From Bryobacterales bacterium (GTDB lineage: Bacteria > Acidobacteriota > Terriglobia > Bryobacterales > Bryobacteraceae): a DNA stretch of 5,146 nucleotides. The notes beneath the pieces are model-generated. The model saw nothing but the letters and a program-made list of their open reading frames with translations. It had not been told where the DNA came from and did no database searches. Each line of letters begins with the position of its first letter. The first letter of the stretch is position 1. This document shows, piece after piece, positions 1 to 4,985 of the stretch. The stretch covers positions 1-5,146 of the forward strand of contig SHUN01000276.1 in assembly GCA_009697495.1 (NCBI GenBank), given 5' to 3'. Made by a program: the position numbers and the translations under genes.

Positions 1-287
1 TTGAGTACCGATGCCCGAATCAGCGGCTTCAGCCCCTTCTTCGACACCAAGTCGACTTGGCGTCCGATTAGCCGTGAAAAATCTAGCATCAATCCTGCGT
101 AGTCCACCAGATCGACCTCGGCGCCGGGCATAAAATCGACCAGCAAATCGATATCGCTGTCCGCGCGCATATCGCCACGCGCGGCTGATCCGAAAACGCA
201 AAGTTCCCGGACATGGTACTGGAGGCAAAGGCTGGCCAAAAGGGTTTCGTCGGCCTGTGCGTTGCCAAGTTGGATCGTGCGGCTCAT
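1..287 (-). CDS. MntA-like minimal nucleotidyltransferase, C-terminus cut by window edge
   Basis: Reading leftward from ATG at 287-285 gives 95 open codons to the window edge. The sequence shows the pol-beta nucleotidyltransferase signature: G33-S34, then exactly ten residues, then D45-x-D47 (GSAARGDMRADSDIDLLVDF), with the third metal-binding Asp at D79 in RQVDLV. All three catalytic carboxylates are present, so the enzyme looks active. This GSX10DXD pattern is that of MntA antitoxins, cytoplasmic enzymes that AMPylate and so silence a partner HEPN RNase (HepT). That is family knowledge; the partner is not visible here and would lie beyond position 1. A purine-rich AGGAGAG at 305-299 precedes the chosen start; an in-frame ATG at 308 would add seven residues. 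It lies 34 bases after the upstream nucleotidyltransferase gene on the same strand. Alternative: an orphan minimal nucleotidyltransferase. The family is certain, the toxin-antitoxin role is inferred. Confidence 0.88.
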   Translation of the reverse strand, partial: MSRTIQLGNAQADETLLASLCLQYHVRELCVFGSAARGDMRADSDIDLLVDFMPGAEVDLVDYAGLMLDFSRLIGRQVDLVSKKGLKPLIRASVL

Positions 288-298
288 GTCGCGGGTAT

Positions 299-305
299 CT
301 CTCCT
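299..305 (-). promoter_or_regulatory. Shine-Dalgarno sequence of the MntA-like gene
   Basis: On the minus strand this reads AGGAGAG, a near-perfect anti-16S complement, 11 bases before the ATG at 287. The spacing is somewhat long, but it supports 287 over the in-frame ATG at 308, which would lie upstream of it. It is the strongest ribosome-binding site in the window; most of the metabolic genes here have none. Confidence 0.55.
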
Positions 306-321
306 CATTAGGCGATCAAGT

Positions 322-780
322 TCATTCTATCCGCCTCCGCTCCCGCAATACGCTGGCGTCCCCAAAATCCTTCCCCCGCCCCGTGGACTCCTTGTTTCGA
401 ATGAGATCGTCGAAGCCGATAAACTTGGCTCGCACGCCGTCTATCTCGCCTTCGACTCGGGCTGCCCACGCGTCATCAAAGTCGACGCCCGATATCGACG
501 TAAGTAAGTCGATCTGGTTCGGCGGATACCCCAATTGAATGATCTGGTCCGGCTGGTTGATGTCGTCTGGAGTAAGTTCCAACTGGGCAAATCCAAACTG
601 CCGGAGCGCCTGAATGACACACTCAGCATTCGCCGAAGTCGGGCGGACTAAGATATCGATGTCACTCGTGAATCTCGGGTGTCCATGCCACGCCACCGCA
701 ACTCCACCGACAATAAGAAAGTCAACTTCGTTCGAATTTAACAATTCGATAAACTCGCGCCAATCTTTGGGCAGTTGCAT
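322..780 (-). CDS. Nucleotidyltransferase-fold protein (AbiEii/DUF6036-like)
   Basis: This 152-residue protein has a nucleotidyltransferase core: G25-G26 in FLIVGGVAVAWHGHPRF, H32, R36, the metal-binding pair D40-x-D42 (TSDIDILV) and a third acidic position at D91 (NQIDLL). A conserved tail, IRNKESTGRGKDFGD (residues 128-141), is typical of the family and likely helps bind the nucleotide or partner. Members are small cytoplasmic proteins related to the AbiEii toxin nucleotidyltransferases; the acceptor substrate is generally unknown. Start 780 is chosen because the first residues (MQLPKDWREFIELLN) match the usual family beginning; a weak GGGAG lies 13 bases upstream. The first 59 bases overlap the 3' end of the 62-codon gene in another frame, suggesting coupled translation. 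The core looks complete. Whether it is a toxin, an antitoxin-like enzyme or a housekeeping modifier cannot be told. Local GC is lower than in the metabolic genes. Confidence 0.85.
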   Translation of the reverse strand: MQLPKDWREFIELLNSNEVDFLIVGGVAVAWHGHPRFTSDIDILVRPTSANAECVIQALRQFGFAQLELTPDDINQPDQIIQLGYPPNQIDLLTSISGVDFDDAWAARVEGEIDGVRAKFIGFDDLIRNKESTGRGKDFGDASVLRERRRIE

Positions 781-910
781 CTGGATACATTAGCTCCCGA
801 AGCTGGAAAAGTATCTGCATTCTTTCAGCAGGAGTCATCCGCATGTACGTTTCGTGCTCAGCGGCGTCCGCTTCCTCAAATGAGTTAAATTTGCGGACCA
901 CCTTCTCCAT
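722..910 (-). CDS. Small helical protein paired with the nucleotidyltransferase
   Basis: This encodes 62 residues, rich in charged amino acids and predicted by eye to be mostly helical, with no signal peptide or membrane segment. It starts MEKVVRKFNSFEEADAAEHE and ends with an RVYRIVKFERS tail; the middle TPAERMQILFQLREL looks like an amphipathic helix. From memory, small proteins with this layout (a KFxSFEEA start and an RVYRIxK end) occur directly upstream of nucleotidyltransferase genes in cyanobacteria and Acidobacteria, but no search was possible. Function is unknown; a regulatory subunit, chaperone or antitoxin-like partner for the downstream enzyme is inferred from the 59-base overlap. 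Its ATG begins 3 bases after the stop codon of the upstream dehydratase gene (TGA AGT ATG) with no clear ribosome-binding site, so it may be translated by reinitiation. It is likely real given start, spacing and composition. Confidence 0.72.
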   Translation of the reverse strand: MEKVVRKFNSFEEADAAEHETYMRMTPAERMQILFQLRELMYPDATAQRLARVYRIVKFERS

Positions 911-913
911 ACT

Positions 914-2062
914 TCATTCTACCGTGCCCTGAAACCGCTCATTCCAAACAATCCCCAATCCCGGCAACGACGGCGTCAAATACCCCCCGCCCGCCCTCAC
1001 TAGCGGCTCGGAAAGAAACGAATTCGCCGTCTCCAAAACATTCGGATTAAACTCACACAAATGACAGTTCTCCGTCGCCGCCGCGAAGTGCAATGCCGCC
1101 GCAATCTGGGGCCCCATCGCGATACTCAAATGCGGAACCACTTCCCCGCTGAACGCCGCCGCAATCCGCCGCGACCCCGTTATCCCGCATCGCCCAAGAT
1201 CCGGCTGCAACACCCCCGCAATCCCCAAAAACGGCCGCAACTCATGCAGCGAACGATAGCTCTCCCCAACCGCAATCGGCGTCGCAATAGCCGCAGCCAA
1301 CTCCAAATGCCCATCCACATCTTCGGGATACAAAGGACACTCCAGCCACCGCGCATTCCGCGCGTCCAATTCCAAAGCCATCGCAATCGCCCGCTCCGGC
1401 GGTAAATGCCACAACGCGTCAACCGCGAAGCGCATCCCCGCTGGCAATAAGTCCGCAATCGCCAATAACTCCCCCCACTCTGACTCGTAATAGAGCTTCA
1501 CCAATGAAAACCCCTCATCCGCATAACGCGCCGCGAACCCAGCTCGATCATGCGGAGTCAATCCGGAAGTTCCGCTCAAATACGCGGGAATAAACTTCTT
1601 CGGCGCTTCATGCAGCAGTTCACAAACGGGCTTACCGGCCATCTTCCCCGCCACATCCCACAACGCAATATCCACCCCGCTGATCGCGTCCAGCATGAAC
1701 CCGCCCGTCTGCCCCCGCACCCGCATCGTCGCGTACATCCGGTCCCATAACAAAGCGATCCCCGCCGCCGTACCTGCAAACTCCTCCCCAACAACCGCCG
1801 GCCGCAATAAATGCTCCACAATCGCGCAAGCCACCTCCGGTGCCAGCGGCGCCTGCGCCTCTCCCCAGCCCACCGTCCCATCGGCCATCTCCACCCGAAT
1901 CAGCGCCGTCTCAAAGTTCACCGAATAGAGGACCGGATACGCCGTCGACCAGCGATAATTCCCCTCGCCCATCAACGCCGTCGGCGAACCGGCCGTCCCC
2001 TTCGCCCCGCCAAAATCGCGCGGCAGCCGCACTGGAATTGCTGTTAGTGATGTGATCCGCAT
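914..2062 (-). CDS. Mandelate racemase/enolase-superfamily sugar-acid dehydratase
   Basis: A full-length (382 aa) enolase-superfamily enzyme with an N-terminal capping domain (about 1-130) and a TIM barrel (about 135-360). Numbered from ATG 2062, metal ligands are D215 (FAVDALW), E241 (WLECPLYPED) and E267 (VGES). The D288-H311 pair (LQPDLGRCG, VVPHLSIAMG) matches the His-Asp dyad of the mandelate racemase subgroup. On the second strand, the classic K-x-K reads K189-L-Y191, so the second lysine base is absent. Family knowledge: such enzymes abstract the alpha proton of an acid sugar and usually dehydrate it to a 2-keto-3-deoxy acid. The neighbouring GntR/FCD regulator, anion symporter and DHDPS-family enzyme support that role; the substrate is unknown. 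An in-frame TTG at 2068 is the alternative start, but ATG 2062 fits the usual MRITSL beginning. No Shine-Dalgarno is visible. The 62-residue gene follows after 3 bases. Confidence 0.9.
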   Translation of the reverse strand: MRITSLTAIPVRLPRDFGGAKGTAGSPTALMGEGNYRWSTAYPVLYSVNFETALIRVEMADGTVGWGEAQAPLAPEVACAIVEHLLRPAVVGEEFAGTAAGIALLWDRMYATMRVRGQTGGFMLDAISGVDIALWDVAGKMAGKPVCELLHEAPKKFIPAYLSGTSGLTPHDRAGFAARYADEGFSLVKLYYESEWGELLAIADLLPAGMRFAVDALWHLPPERAIAMALELDARNARWLECPLYPEDVDGHLELAAAIATPIAVGESYRSLHELRPFLGIAGVLQPDLGRCGITGSRRIAAAFSGEVVPHLSIAMGPQIAAALHFAAATENCHLCEFNPNVLETANSFLSEPLVRAGGGYLTPSLPGLGIVWNERFQGTVE

Positions 2063-2069
2063 ATACAAT
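2041..2069 (+). promoter_or_regulatory. Candidate promoter of the GntR gene, with possible operator half-site
   Basis: A TACAAT box (2064-2069) differs from the -10 consensus at one base and sits 11 bases before the ATG at 2081. A weak -35 candidate, CTGTTA (2041-2046), lies 17 bases upstream. Transcription would begin about 4-5 bases before the ATG, giving a nearly leaderless message, which agrees with the absence of a Shine-Dalgarno. The overlapping CATATACAAT (2060-2069) resembles a half of the ATTGTATACAAT-type sites bound by some GntR/FCD regulators, so the box could also be the regulator's own operator. It lies within 18 bases separating two divergent genes, where binding could affect both. 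Inference only. Confidence 0.4.
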
Positions 2070-2080
2070 AGAAAATTCGC

Positions 2081-2773
2081 ATGAAACTACGCCGTCTGAC
2101 TCGTAAACGCGCAACCGACGAGGTTTATGAAAACCTCCGGGACGCTATTTTGAATCGGCTTTTTAAACCGGGGGAACGGTTGCATGTCGATGAGATCGCC
2201 GAGCGCCTCGGCGTCAGCCTCACGCCCGTCCGCCACGCCATCCAGCAGTTGGCCTCCGAAGGCCTCATCGAAATCAAGCCCCGCAGCGGCACTTTCGTCG
2301 CCACCTTGTCCCTCGACGACATTGACGCGACTTTCGATGTCCGCATCGCCCTTGAATGCCTCGCCGCCGAAAAGGCAATGGACCGCATCCGCCCTGCCGA
2401 TGTGCATAAGCTGGAAGAACTTCTCAAACAGTTGCGCAAGCCCGTGACCAGCGAGGAAACGCTCCGGAAGCACGAGAAAGCCAACAGCGATCTCCATCTG
2501 CTGCTCATCGAGGCCGCCGGAAATCGCCGGCTTACCGAAATCTACAAAGGCCTCAACGCCCATCTCACCATCGCCCGCATTCATGCCGCCGAACACAACG
2601 ACCCGCGTCCTGCCAAGGAGATCGCCAAGCGCTTCGCCGCCGAGCAATCCGAACACGACGAAATCGTCGCCGCCCTCAAAGCCCGCGATTTGCCGCGCAT
2701 GAAAACCGCTGTTGAAAAGCACATCGGCCGCGCTAAGTCGTCGTTGATGAATGCCTGGAAATCGCAAAATTAA
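2081..2773 (+). CDS. GntR-family transcriptional regulator, FCD subfamily
   Basis: A cytoplasmic DNA-binding regulator of 230 residues, the normal length. Residues about 12-75 form the GntR winged helix-turn-helix: DEVYENLRDAILN, FKPGERL (28-34), recognition helix SLTPVRHAIQQLASEGLIE and the wing RSGTFVA (68-74). The FCD ligand domain (about 80-218) is helical with likely metal ligands N135 and H139 (NSDLH before LLLIEAAGN), H192 (SEHDEIVAALKARD) and H214 (VEKHIG). Asn in place of the usual Asp at 135 is known in the family. FCD regulators commonly sense sugar acids or other carboxylates and repress adjacent catabolic genes (as DgoR, UxuR and ExuR do), which fits the flanking dehydratase and transporter. 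It diverges from the dehydratase gene across 18 bases and converges on the transporter gene, their stop codons sharing TTAA. No Shine-Dalgarno; the start is set by the family N-terminus. The effector is unknown. Confidence 0.93.
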   Translation: MKLRRLTRKRATDEVYENLRDAILNRLFKPGERLHVDEIAERLGVSLTPVRHAIQQLASEGLIEIKPRSGTFVATLSLDDIDATFDVRIALECLAAEKAMDRIRPADVHKLEELLKQLRKPVTSEETLRKHEKANSDLHLLLIEAAGNRRLTEIYKGLNAHLTIARIHAAEHNDPRPAKEIAKRFAAEQSEHDEIVAALKARDLPRMKTAVEKHIGRAKSSLMNAWKSQN

Positions 2774-4008
2774 ACCGCCAGCGGCCCCCGCACCATCCGT
2801 CGCACGATGAAGTACGACAGCGGATGCAGCACGCTCATTAAAACAAAAATTGCCTCGTACCCGAAATACTGCACCACATAGCCCGTCATCCATATGAACA
2901 GCGTTCCGCCAAGCCCGTTGCCAAAGGCCAGTATGCCCGAAACCACGCCGATCATCGGCTTCGGAAATACGTCGTTCGTCAGCGTCGCCTGATTCGTCTT
3001 CCACGCCATGTGCGAAAACGCGATCACGCAGATCAGAGCCAGCGTCGTCGTCCGCCCCGGCGCATGATTCACCGCCAAACTTAACGGCATCACCATCGCG
3101 AACGGCAGCATCACCGCCATGCGCGCCCGCAACGGGTCGAATCCGCGCGCCACCAATCGCCCGCTGATCCAACCGCCAATCAGCGCTCCGGCATCGGCCG
3201 CCAGATACGGCATCCATGCCAGCATGCCCATCTCGGCCATCGTGAATCCGCGCTGCTCAACCAGATATTTCGGCAGCCAGAAAAGATAGAACCACCACAC
3301 TGGATCGGAGAAAAATCGAGCCAGCAACAGCCCCCATGTCTGCCGGTATCGGAGTACTTCCTGCCACGGCATTTTCGCGCCGCCAGCCACCGGAGGGTCC
3401 GCCAAAACGTACGCCCGCTCCTCTTCCGTAATCCGCGGATGGCGGTCCGGCGGATAGTAAATCAACAGCCACAACGCCAGCCACACAAAGCCCAGCGACC
3501 CCGTGATAACGAACGCCGGCTGCCAGCCGTAATTCGCGTTGATCCACGTGACAACCGGCGGCGCGATCACCGCTCCAATCGCCGCGCCTCCATTGATCAA
3601 CCCGTTCACCAGCGCCCGTTCCTTCGCCGGATACCACTCGCTCACCGCCTTGAACGCGGCCATGAAATTCCCCGACTCCCCCATCCCCAACAGAAATCGC
3701 AAAATCCCCAATGACCACACGCCCTGCGCAAATGCGTGCGCCATATTCGCCACTGACCACCACACCATGAACACGCTCAAGGAAAGCCGCGTCCCCCACC
3801 GATCCACCAGAAAACCCGAACCCACATACATGACCGTGTAAGCCGCCAGGAACGCCGTCAAAATGTTCGAATATGCAATCGGCGACAGGCCCAACTCCCG
3901 CGTCAGCACCGGCGCCAATACCGATAGCGTCTGCCGGTCGATGTAGTTAATTGCCGTCGACAGGAACAGTAGTGCCGCGATCCACCAGCGTAAATGCGGG
4001 ATGCGCAT
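2770..4008 (-). CDS. MFS transporter, anion:cation symporter family (hexuronate/galactonate type)
   Basis: An inner-membrane carrier of 412 residues with about 12 hydrophobic segments in two halves split by a charged loop (about 186-222). Segment 1 holds the NYIDRQTLSVLAP motif (21-33) of ExuT/DgoT-type transporters, whose Asp-Arg pair (D24, R25) takes part in proton coupling in DgoT. Motif A is VDRWGTR (68-74). RFLLGMGESGNFMAAFK (104-120) is the family's hallmark fourth segment, and FFSDPVWWFYLFWLPKYL (232-249) typifies the seventh. Such proteins import uronates, aldonates or aldarates with protons. The start follows the upstream DHDPS-family stop by 3 bases (TAA CCC ATG) with no Shine-Dalgarno, so translation is probably coupled in a two-gene operon. 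The 3' end overlaps the convergent regulator gene by 4 bases. The family is firm; the exact sugar acid is not readable. Confidence 0.92.
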   Translation of the reverse strand: MRIPHLRWWIAALLFLSTAINYIDRQTLSVLAPVLTRELGLSPIAYSNILTAFLAAYTVMYVGSGFLVDRWGTRLSLSVFMVWWSVANMAHAFAQGVWSLGILRFLLGMGESGNFMAAFKAVSEWYPAKERALVNGLINGGAAIGAVIAPPVVTWINANYGWQPAFVITGSLGFVWLALWLLIYYPPDRHPRITEEERAYVLADPPVAGGAKMPWQEVLRYRQTWGLLLARFFSDPVWWFYLFWLPKYLVEQRGFTMAEMGMLAWMPYLAADAGALIGGWISGRLVARGFDPLRARMAVMLPFAMVMPLSLAVNHAPGRTTTLALICVIAFSHMAWKTNQATLTNDVFPKPMIGVVSGILAFGNGLGGTLFIWMTGYVVQYFGYEAIFVLMSVLHPLSYFIVRRMVRGPLAV

Positions 4009-4011
4009 GGG

Positions 4012-4902
4012 TTAAGTATTGCTGAGTCTCTGCCGTAATTGCGCCAACTCCGCCACGCTTTCCGCCTCCAGCGCGGCCGTCGGATGCCGCACATGCGCTG
4101 AGGCAATCACCCCTTCCGCAACCAGATTATGCTTCTGCGCCGATACCCCCAACCCCGGCTGCAACTCAAATCGCAGCAGCGGCAACACCCGCGTAAACAC
4201 CGCCCACGCCGCCTCCAATTCCCCACGTTCCAAATGATTCCAAATCGCCACCAAATCCCGCGTGCGGTCGCTGCCGGGCATCTGCCCCCGCGCGCCGCGC
4301 TGCCATTCTTCAATAAAAAATTGGCAGTTCAGCCCGCCAAACAACGTCAGCGAGCCCGCCGCCAGTTTCGCCACCGCCGTAAATTTCGAAGGCGTCGGCG
4401 GCGCTTCCACTTTCACATATTTCACGTTTTCAATCTCACGCCCCATCCGCGCCAACAGCGCAGGCGGCATCGCCACTTGCGTCATCAGCGGAGCATCCTG
4501 CACCATGATCGGAATCCGAACGGCATCCGAAATCGCGCCGAAGTAATACATCAGCCCGTCCCCGTCCGTCTTCAGAAAATAAGGCGGCAGCACCATCAGG
4601 CAATCCGCGCCAAGATCTTCCATTTCCTTGCTCAACGCAACCGCGGCATTGGTACCCGTATGCCCGCTCGAGGCCACCAGCGGCACTCGCCCACCTACCC
4701 GCCTCGCAATGCGCCGCATCAATTCCATTCGCTCCGAAGCCGACAGCGTGTACCCCTCGCTGGCATTCCCGAACAGGCCCAGCCCATGCGCCCCTTGTTC
4801 CAGTAAATAATCGATCAGCCGGTCCTGGCTATCGAAGTCCACGGAGCCGTCAGGGTGAAAGGGTGTGTTCGCGATTGGGTAAACGCCCGTTAAAATCTGC
4901 AT
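4012..4902 (-). CDS. DHDPS/NAL-family Schiff-base lyase or dehydratase, not canonical DapA
   Basis: A 296-residue TIM-barrel protein of the dihydrodipicolinate synthase/N-acetylneuraminate lyase family. Numbered from ATG 4902, the Schiff-base lysine is K164 (NVKYVKVEA). The loop that reads GTTGE in DapA reads GNASE (45-49). The tyrosine of the PYY motif is kept (Y108 in LPPYFLK), but the YNVPSRTG segment reads QDAPLMTQ (135-142). The catalytic Tyr133 of E. coli DapA is thus Gln135, and the substrate-binding Arg138 is Met. Lysine biosynthesis is therefore unlikely. Beside a sugar-acid dehydratase and symporter, cleavage or dehydration of a 2-keto-3-deoxy sugar acid is the best inference. I recall QDAP-type sequences among proteins resembling 2-keto-3-deoxyarabonate dehydratase, but could not check. 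It heads the leftward operon with the transporter. A GTG at 4941, preceded by GGAG, would add 13 residues, but it falls in a likely -35 box. Confidence 0.88.
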   Translation of the reverse strand: MQILTGVYPIANTPFHPDGSVDFDSQDRLIDYLLEQGAHGLGLFGNASEGYTLSASERMELMRRIARRVGGRVPLVASSGHTGTNAAVALSKEMEDLGADCLMVLPPYFLKTDGDGLMYYFGAISDAVRIPIMVQDAPLMTQVAMPPALLARMGREIENVKYVKVEAPPTPSKFTAVAKLAAGSLTLFGGLNCQFFIEEWQRGARGQMPGSDRTRDLVAIWNHLERGELEAAWAVFTRVLPLLRFELQPGLGVSAQKHNLVAEGVIASAHVRHPTAALEAESVAELAQLRQRLSNT

Positions 4903-4905
4903 CAA

Positions 4906-4923
4906 TGTGAATTTGATATCACA
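4906..4923. promoter_or_regulatory. Inverted repeat TGTGA-N8-TCACA, possible operator
   Basis: Five-base perfect arms (TGTGA at 4906-4910 and TCACA at 4919-4923) flank an 8-base AT-rich spacer, just upstream of the DHDPS-family ATG and overlapping its proposed -10 box. The position suits a repressor site. The arms look like a CRP half-site, but the spacer is 8 rather than 6 bases. A second imperfect palindrome, GATTTGATCGTATC (4964-4977), lies near the cytochrome gene start, and both share ATTTGAT. Short enough to arise by chance. Confidence 0.3.
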
Positions 4924-4941
4924 GACTGCGGCACTTGTCAC
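4913..4941 (-). promoter_or_regulatory. Candidate promoter of the DHDPS-family/transporter operon
   Basis: On the minus strand, GTGACA (4941-4936; five of six match TTGACA) is followed after exactly 17 bases by TATCAA (4918-4913; four of six match TATAAT). Transcription would begin near 4905, about 3 bases before ATG 4902, so the message would be nearly leaderless, consistent with the missing Shine-Dalgarno. This geometry favours ATG 4902 over GTG 4941, because the GTG lies inside the -35 box. Confidence 0.45.
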
Positions 4942-4985
4942 GTTGCGCTCCGGCCCGGACTCTGATTTGATCGTATCTGGCCTTC

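Noticed and set aside
257..538. Plus-strand open frame of 93 codons opposite the nucleotidyltransferase genes
   Set aside because: It runs antisense to two supported genes, has a low-complexity Ser/Arg-rich product and shows no motif.
914..2068. TTG at 2068 as start of the dehydratase
   Set aside because: It adds only two residues, lacks a ribosome-binding site, and ATG 2062 gives the usual family N-terminus.
2774..2830. Bidirectional terminator after the regulator gene
   Set aside because: No convincing hairpin followed by a T-run was found; the region is coding sequence of the transporter.
2087..3217. 376-codon open frame on the minus strand opposite the regulator and overlapping the transporter gene
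   Set aside because: Its product is Gly/Ala/Asp/Arg-rich with no recognisable domain, and it lies across two well-supported genes in another frame. It is a GC-rich shadow frame.
4129..4806. 225-codon open frame on the plus strand opposite the DHDPS-family gene
   Set aside because: The product is an Arg/His/Gln/Pro-rich low-complexity string, typical of the antisense frame of a high-GC gene.
4012..4902. Annotation as dapA (lysine biosynthesis)
   Set aside because: Equivalents of Tyr133, Thr44 and Arg138 of E. coli DapA are all replaced, and the neighbours are sugar-acid genes.
4906..4923. CRP binding site
   Set aside because: The arms match but the spacer is 8 bases, not 6, and nothing else points to CRP.
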